From assembly GCA_015680685.1 (NCBI GenBank), contig MNCI01025089.1, forward strand, positions 494,543 through 554,542: a stretch of 60,000 bases of DNA, given 5' to 3'. The stretch comes from Gnetum montanum. Taxonomy: Eukaryota > Streptophyta > Gnetopsida > Gnetales > Gnetaceae. The notes under the pieces were generated by a model, which was not told the DNA's origin, searched no databases, and worked only from the letters and a program-made list of their open reading frames with translations. This document shows positions 21,467-33,664 of the stretch, piece after piece. Position 1 is the stretch's first letter, and each line of letters opens with the position of its first letter. The position numbers and the translations under genes are program-made.

Positions 21467-24400
21467 ATGAAGAAGAAGGAAAGCAACAGCAAGAACCTGG
21501 TCTTAGAGGATGCTGATGCCACTACAAGAGGCATCTCCCACCTACCACAACCCATTATTAGGCAAGGATTAGCAACCACCATTCAAAGGTAGGCCATTTC
21601 TAGTAGTTTTTCATGTATTCTTGGTTGTTTTTGTTGTTTTCCTAGTTTTGGAATTAGCTATTTTTCTAGATTTTGACTATTGTGGTAGGTGAATTTACAT
21701 TTCGGAAAAATTTCACCCCATTATTTGGTAGGTTTTATACATTTTAAATGTTTCTCAATCATTTAAATCTATTTTTATGTAGGTTTTAAATTGGATTTTA
21801 GTCAATTTCTACATATTTGTTGATGTTTTGGTAAGAAAAAAGCAACACTAATTTTGAATTTTTTATTAAGTAAATGGTTGGGAATTGCTAATTTTTGACT
21901 CCATAGGGTTGTAATTTTGTGTTTTATAGTTTTAAAAGTGGTTTAACCATTGTATTCAAGCTCATAAATAATTCTCCACAAATTTTTTTATTAGCTAGTT
22001 CATAGTGGTTTTTCTATTTTAGCTCTTTTTTAATGGTAATTGTGTAATTTTTGTACAAAAAAGGCTATGAATTCTAGTCATTAAAAGTTTTTAGTTTTTA
22101 TTTTTATTTATTAGGTTTCAAATGGCTATTATTTGATGCAATTTGAAGTTATGGTTAATTTTCAACAAATTTTTTCAATTAACTACTATAGTTGTGTTTT
22201 AATGTCATTTTCATTTTTTTCATGGTACTTTATAATTTTGTTTTGAAAAATGGAATGGTATTTTTATGTTTTCAAGTTATGGATGTGTAGGTCTTGATTT
22301 AAGCTTTCTAAAAATCTTGGAATTACTAGATCTGCAGCTATGATTGATTTTTTGATGAGTTTTCTTGTAAGGTTGTGCAAATTGATGTTTTTAGGCCTTA
22401 GAAGATGGGCAACGTTGACACATTAGATGATTTTTCCTATCAACGTCCCATGTTCATAGGGATATAAGGGATGTTAGAAGTAGCGTAGAATTAGTTCCAT
22501 TAATGTTAAAAATAGTTTGATATTTTTTATCAATGATTTCCTATGACCATCTTTTTTAGTTTTAATGTTGTTGTATGAGTGTTGTTTAAACCTGGTCATG
22601 GTTTTACATAATGTTTTCAATGTGTTTTATGTTTTGGATGATAAGGTGAATGTTGATATATTATAGTTATGATGTTTAAGGTTTTTGTAGGGTATAATAA
22701 TGTTGATTTTCAAATTTTTCATGGAATTTTGATTAACACCCTAGAGTTTCTATAGTGGCTAGTTCATGACTAACTAGGGAATTTGGGAAAATTTCCTAAG
22801 AAGTTGAAAGTGTTGTATGGTTTTTGTTATACTTGGTTGTTATTGTTGTTGTTTCTAGTTTTGCTTGTTTTTTCTAAGTGTTTAAAATATGTTTCTAATA
22901 GTGTGTGTTGTTTTCCATGTAGGACCTTCCATAAGCCCATTCTAGTTGTGGTAGAGCTAGTGGGGATATTGTACTACATCAGTTTCGCCAAACCTAACAC
23001 TCCCTCTACTAACATGATTCTAGAGTATGATTTCCCATGGTTTTGGCTTGAGGCAAGGGAGTTCCTTTTCCACCTCCTTCAAAACTTTAGTGTGATGATG
23101 TGGTAACACTTGTCCACATACACAACTAGTGCCACAATGGAGACCGTACTAATTTAGTCATCCAATATGATCATTAAGTTCATAATGGATCATCCTAAGA
23201 CACATGCAGAAGGGGAGGTGTTGGAAAACAAAGGCACCTATGGGACCCACCAACTATACCAAATCTGGGACATGCTAGATTTTTCTTAGTATAATGCTAA
23301 TAACATTTTGATGGTGGTGCACCAATCCCACACTATGTTCTAGAATCCTCTTGGCAGAGTGTATCATTTGGCTAGGTATGTATGATTTTGATTTTTGGTT
23401 TTCTTTGATTTTATTTGTTATGCCTACCTTTTCTTACCATTATTATATTTTAACATTTTGGATGCTACATCTTACAAGTACAAGGTTAGCAAGAAAGACT
23501 TGATTAGAAATGATCGAACCTTGGAGGTGGCTTAGACTACAATGGGTGTATTTACCAAGAGCTTGATAATAAGAACCATAATGGTTAATCAATTAAAGGA
23601 TGAATTTGATAAATATACCGATGTATTTTCTCTAGCCTTCAAGAGGTGTGTAGCCACTAAGATGGTTCACAATTTGTGGATGACCCCTAAACTCCTTTCA
23701 GAAAAGAAAACCACTATTGGGACCTCCACAAAACCTTCACCATGTGAGAAGAATAAAGGTAAGAATAACACGATTTTAGCTAAGTTGTATTAATATTTTT
23801 ATGATTATATAGTTTTAGGCTATTTTAGTTCTAAGTGTTTTAATGGTTTTGATTTATTATTCTTGTTATACTTTGGTTATAGATGATGTGTTTGTGACTT
23901 AGCTAATCAGTTGTTTTCATTATCTTGAAAGGCCTTCCACCTCCTCTCGCATCATCTTTGTTATTTCAGGGTGTCCTAAGAAAATCCTCATCTTGAAATT
24001 CAATGAGGTGGAATCAGGGTAGTGTTGGTTGAGGGAACATGCACCTAGAAATTTTCAAACAAGCATTTCTCATGTATGTTTGTTTGATCTTTTCATGGAA
24101 TCTACTCCAACTAGCCCTACTACTTAGATCATGAACATCATTGAATCCTTCAACAAGGAAGCTAAGAAGTTTGTCACCAAGGTTCATAATGTACCAATCA
24201 CCTTGCCCATCAATGATGCTTCCTTCTATGACCTCTTTGGCGTTTCCACTGAAGGGATGAGAGTTTTCACCAAACCAACTAAGGAGTTAGGCCATTGCAA
24301 GGAGGTGGAGTCATGGTTGAGCACTCATCCCTAGAATATTTCTAGGTGTCAGAAGTAAGGGAATCTTATCCCTTGTTCTGATCTCATGCCTTCCCTAAGA

Positions 24401-26621
24401 TGCTATCATAGAAGCAGGTGATTAACATTGCCTAGGCATGGGCTATGATGAAAGTCCTCAGGGAAGGTGCTTGGTTTAACTAGGCTACTCACTTGTCCAC
24501 TAGGTCACGTGAGGAAATCCTCAATCTCCATAAGAATCTCACGACAATATGCCACATGCACTATGCATTCTTCATGATATATTTGAAGAGATTCATAGAG
24601 TTCTTATTAGTGAGGAGGGATGGAAAATATATGAGCTGAGAGCCATTCCAACTCTTTAGGCCTTAGATAAATCTCATTTATCCAACCATGTAGCCCTAGA
24701 ATCTATGAGAGGATGTTGGGAAATCATTTTCTACCATCACTAGGGGAACTAGTGGTAGGTGGTGTGTTTTCCCTGATAGCACAAGGGTTGAGCCTCATGT
24801 TTATCAAGCTAATATCAAGATGGCCAAGAAGCTATACACTGATGTTGATAGGGTAGCTAGAATAAAGCTAAAGTGGCTCATGATGGAGGAAGTAGTTCTA
24901 ACAATCAAGAAATATTCTAAGAGAAGGTTCACACTTAAAGCTTGAAAGGACTCATCCTATGGTTAGCAGTAAATTTTTAACTTTGATTATGTTTTTCTTA
25001 TCCTTTGTTTTGAGTTCTAAATTTATAACGTTTTTTTGCTAAGTTTCCTTAATGTTTTTGCTTTATCATTCTTGCAAACGACTGACAATACTTTGTGACA
25101 AAAGTTGTAGTAGCTGAGGAGGAGCATAGGCATATTGAGGAGGTAGTCCTACAATGCCATGAGGATGAGGGATTGGTCAATGTTATGTTGGATGAACTAG
25201 ATGCCCTATTCAATGATTCACTACTAGGGGATCCCCTAGTTGTCATCCTAGATGAGGATCCAAGTATGCATAGCCCTTAGTTTTGTTTGTTATATTTTTA
25301 TGATTTTATGTTTAAGTTTTGTTCTAACCATTCATTGATTATTATGCTTGTTGTAGTTCCTGAGCACTAGCTAAAAGCCTCTACTCCTACATTTCGCATG
25401 AATCCATGGGTAGAGGTTCTATACAAAGTGGAATTCATGTGCAAAGTGGCTAAGGAAATAATTTATTAGTTGAAATAAGTTGCTCTCAAAATTAGTAAGA
25501 ACTTCATTTTATTTGGCTATAATTGTTTTATGTTGGATTTTAGAGGTATATTAGGTGTATTTTTTACTTATGACTATTTTTGTTGTATGTTGCACTTATT
25601 TGTATATTTTATGGTTATATTATTTACAATGATTTCAGTTACATGGGACCCAAGTCAAGACATGGAGATTGACTCCTCACCTAGGCTCCCTCATAAGGTT
25701 GAAGATTTACCATGGAAGTTATATGAAAGTATAACTAATCTTTCAGTTTCATGTGTGAAATCTTTGTGGGAGTTTCAAAGGTCTGATGAATCCCTATGGG
25801 AGCAAGTTGTGGCCTTAAAGTAGAAGAAAAAGAGGCAAGCCAAAATGATCACCAATTGTCAGGATTGTAAGGCCTCTGTGGAAGCCCAAGTGTAGAACAC
25901 GAAGACCTTAGAAACTAAGTAGATCACATGGACTTGCTACTAGAACATCATCCATGACAAGGTTGTCCTTGCCATGGAGATGACAAAGCAGTCATTGAAA
26001 ATGGACCTCATCACCCACAAAGCCAAGGATTTGAAGGATTATTATGGTTGGATCCTAAAATAGGGCTAGGTACAAAAAGGCCATAAGAGAAAATACAAGG
26101 CTAATCATGAGGCATATCTAAAGTGGCTTAAAGAGGAGACTACTGAATAGAAAAAAAGGGAGCTATTCGTAAAGGGAATTCAATCTAAAAGTACCTATAA
26201 ACTATTTGAAGGCATTCTCATGGTGGTTGAATCCCCTACTCCTCAGGTCTCTATGATTTTGGACAAGGTTTATACTAAAAAAATGTCATAGGAGTTGCCC
26301 ACATGAATAGATGTTCATGAAATAAACATCCTCATAGTAGTTAATCTTGGGGATGTGGATTGGGTCCACATGATAGAAGAAAAATCCTCCATCATTTGGA
26401 GGTTGGTCTTTAATATCTTCCCTAGAATTCACCATGGTAAATTCCCCATAGTCTTTTTTCTTTTTATTTGATTTTATTATGTTTTAGTTTTGCCTAAGTT
26501 GTTGGCTTGTTTTTGTTATGTGTTGATTACTAATTGGTCTTGTGTTGTCATGTTATGGGCACCACATGATATTGATGGCCTCAGTGGTGAGGATGGAAAT
26601 AACCCTCTACTTCCTCTTTGA
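21467..26621 (+). pseudogene. Multi-exon pseudogene of unrecognised family (gene A)
   Basis: Proposed exons: 21467-21588 (start MKKKESNSKNLVLEDADATT), 22923-23375, 23479-23758, 23970-24968, 25105-25263, 25357-25494, 25639-26436 and perhaps 26557-26621 (ending in GLSGEDGNNPLLPL and a stop). Introns begin GTAGG, GTATG, GTAAG, GTAAAT, GTATGC, GTAAGA and GTAAAT; most end in a T-rich AG such as TTATTTCAG or GATTTCAG. The frame is kept exactly across four of six junctions (1/2, 3/4, 5/6, 6/7). Total coding length is about 1,000 codons. Nearly all internal stops look like Gln or Trp codons changed by one transition, plus one frame shift near 24330. Exon 7 is long and Lys/Glu-rich, probably coiled. 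No known domain is evident. It could be a host gene, or an extra antisense gene of a retroelement (it runs opposite to G4). Confidence 0.6.
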
Positions 26622-27000
26622 AACACCATAAAAATTTTCATGTTATAGCTAATTTTCATCATGTAGCTTTCACCCCATGAAACTCAAGAAAGAACTTCAT
26701 TATAAATATAAAGATTGTAACTTTGGTACACTTTTGTGGCTAAAAATGCCTCATAAGTGGTTAATCCTCATTTCCCAAGTGAAAAAAGCTCACATAGTTT
26801 CTATGTTTGGGTGAGAGGGGGTGGGGTTAGAAATGCCTTTTGGAATGCCAAAAAAGGAAAGATGATGGGTTTTATGGAAGGTATACACTTTATTATGATA
26901 AAAAAACATGAAAAGGATAAATCTCACCTACGCCTAATGTGGAAGGGTGGGGGTTTTGAAAACTTTCTCCCTTCAGTGTGGAGAGTACATGCATAGCCTA
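26622..27000. other. Unrecognised sequence with a 79-codon ORF
   Basis: Follows the last proposed exon of gene A and may include its 3' end. An ORF at 26757-26996 on the plus strand (Gly/Lys/His-rich) has no recognisable motif. Confidence 0.3.
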
Positions 27001-27895
27001 GAAACCTTTCTTAATCCAAGGATCCAAGGATCTTAGAGGCCACACTTTGTCCTCTCTTAATCCTCAATTGCACACCATGGAGCCCAAGCTCAAGAAAAGA
27101 CACTTATAAGAGATTCTTCCAACCTCTCTTAAGTGCTCTCCCTTGCCTTTCTCTCAAATTCCTTGCAAAAGCTCTCTTCTTGCACAATCTCTCATCCTTT
27201 GCACAAGCTTTTTTCTTTCACAAGCTCTCTTATATTAAGATCTCTCTCTTTTATCCTCTATTGGGATGTTAGGCCTTCAATGTTTGCGCTTTTCCCCTTG
27301 GCACTTTGGTGCTAACTATGGTGGATTACATCAAAACTTATAAGAAACCAGATGATAAAAACCCTAGATACCTTTCCTCACCTTAACATGAGGTTCTTTA
27401 GATTTTTCTCAAGTCTTCTCACCTTCTACCTAGTTGTTTTCATCTTTCTTTGGTTGTTTCCATCATACTTTGGTTGTTTCCTAAATTGTAATGGGGTTTT
27501 TTGAAAGTTTCTCCATGTGTCTGGGTCATCTCTAGCTTTTCTAGGATGTCTACTATGAAATCCCTACTTTTAGAAGAAAAGGATACTATTTTTGGTAGAC
27601 ATCTCCTTAGGACTTAGGATGTCTACACTTTAGGGAACATCTATCTTTCAAAGGAGACATCTCTTTTGTAGGTGCCAAAAATAAAAGTGCTTGTTTTGAT
27701 TCTAGATGCCTCTAGATGCCTCCCAACAAGTCCCCATAAATCTTAGAACCCCCTCAACTCATAAAAATGTGCCCAAAACACCCCAAAACATGCCAAAACA
27801 TCCAAGAATCATCCCCAATAAAATCATTTAAAAAGACACACAGTATGTAAAATAGAATAAGGAGATTGGAAGAGGTGTCCCTACACCACCACCCA
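27001..27895. repeat. LTR-like remnant related to the 53-kb solo LTR
   Basis: The last 200 bp (27690-27890) align by eye with 53590-53797: both have CTTGGAACCCCCT/CTTAGAACCCCCT, then CCCAAAACATGCCAAAACA/CCCCAAACATGCCAAAACAC, then AAGAATCATC/AGAATCATCA. The GACATCTC words at 27590-27670 match the cluster at 53450-53580. The left end is not clear and no target duplication was found. TC-rich short ORFs inside (27133-27315) are not genes. Confidence 0.45.
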
Positions 27896-27909
27896 TGGTT
27901 TTTTTATTT

Positions 27910-28626
27910 AAGAAGCATTAAGTTTTTTTATAATAGTAGTTTGAATTTTTTTCATTCAAATTAACTCAATTAGAATGGTGTATTTTAAAATGCTAAATGC
28001 CAATTTGAAATTTCCTAGTATAGGTTCTTTTCCATTAAAATTATAATTGTTAAGTTTCATGATGTAGAAGATAGAGTAAATGGTTGGAAACATTAAAGTT
28101 ACATGAAGAAAATAGAGAATAGATGTTTGGATAAATAAGGATCTTACTCGAATGGGACTTGCTGAATGAGCTAAACAATGGAAAAAGGTTAAGGTAGTGC
28201 ATGAATAGGATTTGGTAACATACCTAAATGCTAGTAATGTGGAAATTATTACAAATAAGTGGTATCCCAAATATTATTTTAAAAAAATATAGGCCCTTTA
28301 AGGTGTAAATTTCTTAACATTAATTGTGGAATTACAAATAAAGTTGTTTTTTTGACTAGGACTAGCTTCTTTGATAGCTTTAATATTTTTGGTTTTATTA
28401 AAACATGGGAAGATGTTGGTTGTATATATTTTATAGTTCTTGGATTTATTAAATTTTTTACAATAAATACAAAAGTAGGGAAAATAGGAAAACCTTTTGA
28501 GGGCATTGCAGTGTTAGTAAGGAAACNAACTCAAAATTTTGTAGATGATACTATTAATAAGATGAACTAGTAATTGTTAGAATGGATAAAAATTTTTGAT
28601 CTTGTGATTTGCAATGCACTTTCTAG
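27910..28626 (+). mobile_element. LINE copy a, 5' part (ORF1 end and endonuclease)
   Basis: The plus strand matches the reverse complement of 55700-55310 (LINE copy c). The reading has NKDLTRMGLAE near 28135, a block usually found at the end of LINE ORF1. Then come SFFDSFNIFGFIKTWEDVG near 28365 and GKPFEGIAVLVRK near 28490, resembling an apurinic-type endonuclease. One unresolved base (n) is at 28527. The copy is interrupted by G2 at 28632 and continues at 47671. Frame breaks and stops are frequent. Confidence 0.65.
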
Positions 28627-28631
28627 ATTTT
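28627..28631. repeat. Target-site duplication of G2, left (ATTTT)
   Basis: Pairs with ATTTC at 47666-47670 (4 of 5 bases), directly outside the LTR ends of G2. Confidence 0.6.
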
Positions 28632-29557
28632 TGTTGAACCCTTAATGCTACAATTTTTAACCTTATAAGTTTGAATTTTTATTTTTTCTACTCCTTTATT
28701 GTATTGAGGATAATCAATTTTGGAAATAGAATTTGGTAAGTATTAATTTTCTTGTTGAGTTCTATGTATTGTAGGAAATCATGGTATGGTGGAAATCAAC
28801 ATCAATTATATTAATCCTTACAGAGATAGTGATATGGATTGATAACATAGATTTCCAGAGAAGAAACATGTTGCAAAGAAATCAAGATATCAATTTTAGC
28901 TGGACGATTTGAATCAAGCATCAAAGATTCTTGAAATCACAATGGAATTCGACAACTCTAAAACTAATTGCTATCGAATTCTTCAATACCAATTAATTTC
29001 CAAATGCTTATTTTTCCTAACTATTGTAAATCCTGTTATGTATAAATAAGAAGCTCAACTATGAGTGAGGGGAATTCCAAATTCAAGAAAGAACCCACAC
29101 TAAATTTAATTCTTCTTTTTTTATAGTAGAAGTTGTTAAGGAAGATTGTTGACACCTTGTGGCAATCAACAACAATTGATGTTATTAAGACTGTGAAGTT
29201 GCTGCAATCGGAAGGTAGCATAGCAAGCCCATTATTTAGGTGACATGTTCTTTCTAATATTCTGCTATTTATGATAAATTTATGTATTTTTCAATTTTTT
29301 AAATCAATTATTTTCATCTTTGAAGTTAATATTAGAAGTTATAATGAGGGCTTTTTTATTTTATTTATGAGTGATATCATAAATGTGGAGTTTTTAATTG
29401 AATTTGAATCTAATTATTTATTGTGTTGATGATCTTTTTAAGTTTAAAACCATTCCTCCATGAATACAACTCATGAGTTAGTCATAGAAGAGGTGACAAT
29501 TTTACAACAAAGATAATTATTAAGGTAATTCAACACCAAACTTTAGCTAGCTTGTCA
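28632..29557 (+). repeat. 5' LTR of G2
   Basis: Starts TGTTGAACCC and ends GCTTGTCA; aligns end to end with 46742-47665. A TATA-like TGTATAAATAAGAAGCTC lies at about 29038-29055, with the matching TGTATAAATGAGAAGCTC in the other copy. Confidence 0.85.
29038..29055 (+). promoter_or_regulatory. Probable TATA box in the G2 5' LTR
   Basis: TATAAATA at about 29040 is followed by GAAGCTC and is kept, with one change, in the other LTR (near 47148). Its place in the middle of the LTR fits the U3/R border. The transcription start is not known. Confidence 0.45.
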
Positions 29558-29560
29558 ATT

Positions 29561-29579
29561 TGATGCCATTGTCGAGGCC
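29561..29579 (+). other. Primer-binding site of G2 (tRNA-Asp-like, decayed)
   Basis: TGATGCCATTGTCGAGGCC, three bases after the LTR, matches the TGGCGCCGTTGCCGGGGA site of plant Athila/Tat elements with transitions at most differences. G3 has a better copy at 34084. Confidence 0.65.
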
Positions 29580-30169
29580 AGAAGAGTTAAAAATCCTCAA
29601 GGATTCTGTACATTTTCAAATTTATTTTGTAGCTTTAGTACTATTTAACAAGTACACTATATTTTTCATTTTATTTTATTTTATTTCCTTTTGGTTAAGT
29701 AGTTTAATACATGATTTCTTTCAATTGTTTTCTTGTATTAAAAATTTTAAAAACAAGGAAAAAGTACAATTCCAAGAATCAATTGCTCTTATTACCCAAG
29801 TTGTTGAGATTTTAAAGAAATTTGTAATTAAGGCAGCAATTTAAAGGGTAATTAAATCAATTTGTATAGTTTAGGATTGATTTACCATGAATGTGCTAAG
29901 GAGAAATGTGATTGCTAAATGAAACCAAAAAACAACATAAAAATCCAACATGAATTCAACCTCCTAGGAATAGCATTAGCCTTTATAAATGCACATTTAC
30001 TAATTTAAGGAAAGATCAAGAGAAACAAAGATAGCCAAATCCAATCCCTTTTTCCTCTTTTGAAGAGTAGCATTCTAATAACAAGGGAGATTCAACAGAA
30101 AAGGGAAGGATACAATCCAACGTTTTTACATCTTTTAATCCTCTATTCGATATTCCAACCAATAAAATG
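29580..30169. other. G2 leader region, no gene recognised
   Basis: Sequence between primer site and gag. It includes a T-rich ORF (29560-29844) beginning in the primer site, which I treat as chance. Confidence 0.4.
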
Positions 30170-31740
30170 GAAACTATGAGTTCAACTACAATGGAAATTT
30201 CCCAAAATCAAAGTTTGAGCCAAATATAAAGTAATGTAACCATGATGAGAGGAATCATCCAAGTTGTAAATCCCTTAAATTTGCAAATTCCAATTACATA
30301 AATAGCCTCTATTTCTTTACTGAGTCCAATTGTAATCACAATATTTACCTCTACTTTTACAATTAGATCTCCTTCATACCATACACCTTCTCCACTTTCT
30401 TTTGGTTCAATTTCTTTTTCCTTTGGTAGTTTAGGTTCTAATATTCCTGTTGGATAGGCCCACCAAGGACAAACTCTTAGGGATTTATTAAATCAAATAA
30501 CGTCAATCATACCTCAAGGACCATTAGATTTTTCACAAGGTAGAGATATAGAGGTTAAGAATATTTACTTATTACGTATTTTTAGGGAAACAAATGATGA
30601 AGATCTAGTCACTCACATAAGACAATTTAAAACCACATTAGCAATGCTAGCACGTCAAAATGGGGATAGAACCAAAATGATTGCTTTTAAGTCAACCTTG
30701 AAAGATAAAGTTGATTTTTGGCTATAAACCCTTATGAAAAAAATTAGTTCATGTGATCAATTTGAGGGTTTCTTTCTCAAAATATTTCTCTCTAATGATA
30801 GGCTATATTCATTAAGGAAGTAGCTAATGAGTTTTATGCAACAAAAAGATGAATATTATAAGAGTATGTTTGATTGATTTAAGGGGTTGTGTTTAAAGAA
30901 TTCCAATCATGGATTTCTCGTCCATCAACTTATTCAAATATTTGTAGAAGGTATATAACCATATTGTAGGAAAAATTTTGACTTTGCATGTGGTGGAAAT
31001 ATATTAAATGTGACATTAGAAGATGGCTAGAGAATGATAGATTCATTAGTAGATTAGAGCAAGAGATTGCCAAAACCCAACATCATGTAAGACATGATCC
31101 AACAAACTGAAAAATTAAATAAAAAACTAGATGAGTTAACATAGTTAATAAAGAAACAAGCTCCTGTGGTACAAAGTGAAGTATGTCATCTTTGTTGTAG
31201 CTGACAACATGACTGCACCACTTGCCTAGTCTTATCATATTATCATGAGGAAGTTCAGGAATTAGTGAAGGCTTTTCAACAATATAGAAGTCAACCAGCA
31301 ATCAATTTTCCACAGAGATCATCTTTCAAATAACAATATCCTTCAAATAATTTTAGATCATTTAAGAGCCCAACAAGTGAGCACTTAGCTAAACTCACTC
31401 AAAGTCTTACTTCCTTCATTGAAGAGAGTAGGTAATTCATAAATGAAACAAGGAGAAGATTTCAAGATTTAATAAAAAATTAATTGCCTTCTCAACTTGA
31501 GCCAAATCTTCCCAAAGAAAGGTTAAGGAACAATTACATTTCATCATTACTAGAAGTGGAATGACAATTGATCTAGATCTCAAAAGAAGGTTAGATTTCA
31601 AGAAGTTAAGATAAAAGAAAAAGTTTAGCATAAGTACTAAATGAAGAGGAAAACAACCAATCAATAAAAGAAAGAGAACAACCATTAATATTTCCTCCTT
31701 TGCCTAGAAAAACAACCTTAGGTCCTTTTTCTAAAATATT
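30170..31740 (+). pseudogene. G2 gag
   Basis: The plus-strand reading has VTHIRQFKTTLAMLARQNGD near 30610 and MIAFKSTLKDKVDFWL near 30680, the helix-rich part of gypsy Gag. A zinc knuckle C-x2-C-x4-H-x4-C (VCHLCCS, stop, QHDCTTCL) lies at 31181-31228, interrupted by one TGA. A Gln/Ser/Pro-rich tail follows. The start codon is uncertain. Antisense ORFs at 31083-31301 and 31437-31685 are shadows. Confidence 0.7.
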
Positions 31741-31939
31741 GTAAGATCACTTGACAAATAAGACCCATATAAAAAATACTTAGTGAATTATATTTGCATA
31801 CTCCTTTAGAATAAGCTGTAAAGGATACACCTCTTTATGCCAAGTATTTAAGGCAAATATGCATTAAGATAAGAAAAGAAAATATTCCTAGGCAAGTTTA
31901 TTTGGTTGATAATCTATCTCAACTTATAAAAATCCATGA

Positions 31940-32345
31940 AGTTCTAAAATATGAAGATCCATGGGTTCCTACAGTTTCAATTAAAATAAATGAATAGACT
32001 ATTAAGAATGTTCTATTAGATCTAGGAGCTAGTATTTATATCATGCCACTTGAAATGGCTCAGTCACTTGATTTGGAGAATATAAGAAATTTAAGCATGA
32101 CAATCTCTTTGGTTGATGGTTCTAATGTGAAACCTATATGAGTAGTGGAAGATTTAATAATAGAGGTTGAAATATGAAAATATCTTGTTGATTTCATCAT
32201 ATTGGAAGTAAAAGATTCAAACTATTTTCTCATCATACTAGGTAGACCTTGGTTAGGAATAGCTGATGTAGTAATCAAGTATAGATCAGGGCAAATCCAA
32301 TTATAGTTTTCTACTCTTAGTTTTCTACTTAACATATATGATAAA
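31940..32345 (+). pseudogene. G2 aspartic protease
   Basis: Active-site loop NVLLDLGASIYIMPLEMAQS near 32015, where Athila-type enzymes have LxDxGASxNxMP. The catalytic Asp is kept. ISLVDGSNVKPI follows, then the second half with FLIILGRPWLGIADVVIKY near 32240. Stops are few here, mostly TAG/TGA in place of Gln, Trp or Arg. It lies between gag and RT, as in other gypsy elements. The linker 31741-31939 and the stretch 32346-32630 are polyprotein spacers with no motif I can name. Confidence 0.75.
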
Positions 32346-32639
32346 GAAAAAGAGAACTGATTGAATCAAGATTTGAAAGAGGCAAGAGTGCTCTATATAA
32401 TACCAACTTCAACAATGGCACAAGATAGGGAAACATTGGTATTAAAAAATTTTGAAGAAGGACCTTTATATCCCTCTACAAAGGAATAACAAGATCTCCT
32501 TGACCAAATTTTGAATTTGGGATTCGACAATATTGGAGAAATAATTTAACCACCTAATAATGATTCTTTGGATCTTAGAGAATTACTTAGTACCCTTGAG
32601 TACTTTTCCCTTAATCATAGTAAAATGTTAATAATAAAT

Positions 32640-33088
32640 TCCCAACTTTCTAATGAATCAAGAAGCCAAATTATTAGAATTTTTACATAGAAAGTATAAG
32701 GCATTTACATGAAGTTATGAGGACCTTCATCAAGGAATCTCACCTAGAATCTACTAACATCACATCTATCTAGAAGATAATGTGAAACTAGTAAGAATTC
32801 CCCTTAGACAAATTAATCCAACTTTAAAATAAATAGTCAAGGATGAAATTTTTAATCTTTAAAAGAAAGGAATCATTTATCCAATAGCTAATAGTAAATG
32901 TTTAAGTCCTATTACTGTATTTCCCAAAAAAAGTAAAAAATGGAAAGTTTGTTTCAATTATAGGAAGCTCAATGAAAACACAAAGAAAGATCAATTTTCT
33001 TTACCTTATATAGACTAAATTTTAGAGAAATTAGAAGGACATGAATATTATTATTTTTTGAATGCATCTAGTGGTTACAATCAAGTAG
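32640..33088 (+). pseudogene. G2 reverse transcriptase, N-terminal part
   Basis: Blocks seen: SYEDLHQGISPRI near 32720, KKGIIYPIANSKCLSPITVF near 32865, KWKVCFNYRKLNENTKKDQF near 32940 and YFLNASSGYNQVA at the right end. These are the fingers and first palm motifs of Athila/Tat RT. The coding frame breaks at G3 and resumes at 40584 within the same codon series. Confidence 0.8.
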
Positions 33089-33093
33089 CCATT
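33089..33093. repeat. Target-site duplication of G3, left (CCATT)
   Basis: Identical to 40584-40588. Removing G3 and one CCATT makes the G2 RT frame run on without a break. Confidence 0.95.
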
Positions 33094-33099
33094 TGATGG

Positions 33100-33190
33100 G
33101 ACACAATATTGCATGAGCTGTGATATTGTGTACGTGATATCACGGGTGATATCGCATCCTCCCTCACAATATCACGTATGCGATATCATG
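33100..33190. promoter_or_regulatory. GATATC palindrome cluster upstream of the TATA box
   Basis: Within 90 bp there are repeated words such as CGTGATATCACG (33133-33144, a perfect 12-bp palindrome), GTGATATCGC, ATATCACGTATGCGATATC. The same cluster, with different details, is at 39570-39696 and, inverted, at 59610-59715. Position just upstream of TATAAATA suggests a U3 promoter element, though this is inference. Confidence 0.6.
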
Positions 33191-33205
33191 GTGCACCGTC
33201 ATATC

Positions 33206-33213
33206 TATAAATA
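33206..33213 (+). promoter_or_regulatory. TATA box of the G3 LTR
   Basis: TATAAATA followed by AGAGG, kept in the other LTR at 39711-39718 and on the minus strand near 59589-59598. The retained spacing to the palindrome cluster supports a promoter. Confidence 0.6.
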
Positions 33214-33485
33214 AGAGGCGACTCTCCCTTGTTTCATCATCCTAGGTTAGAAGTAGGAAAACTTTGGCAGATTGATCACTCTAGAGATAGAATATTTTCC
33301 ATGTACCCACAGTAGGAGTCCTAAAAGTAAATGGACGGATCTTTATTTGAGCAACTTTGTACCTGAACGCAAGTTGTGTATGGCAATAAAGACAAGCTTC
33401 TTGGATAAACTTTGTAGTGCATGGAATAGGATTTTATTATCTGTTATTTCCTACATGTTATTTATTACCTGCAGTAGCACGTAAT

Positions 33486-33664
33486 GAGTAAGACTTGATT
33501 ATAATCATTTAACGATGTGTACGGATAATCAAGGAACGGATGCTCATCGTGATTAGATTACCTCTCACCCTTATCTCCTAGTAATGTGGGACGAGTATGA
33601 CTTGATTACGAGCATTTACGGATGTGTAGAGATAATCAAGAAACTGATGCTCATCGTGCTTAGG
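33486..33664. repeat. Two-unit direct repeat in the G3 LTR
   Basis: GAGTAAGACTTGATT (33486) and GAGTATGACTTGATT (33593) begin two similar units of about 70-75 bp, each with GATAATCAAG and GGATGCTCATCG or a close variant. The same pair occurs in the 3' LTR (about 39984 and 40091), so the duplication predates insertion. Confidence 0.75.

Noticed and set aside
33272-33484. 70-codon ORF in the G3 5' LTR
   Set aside because: The matching part of the 3' LTR has stops and indels in this frame.
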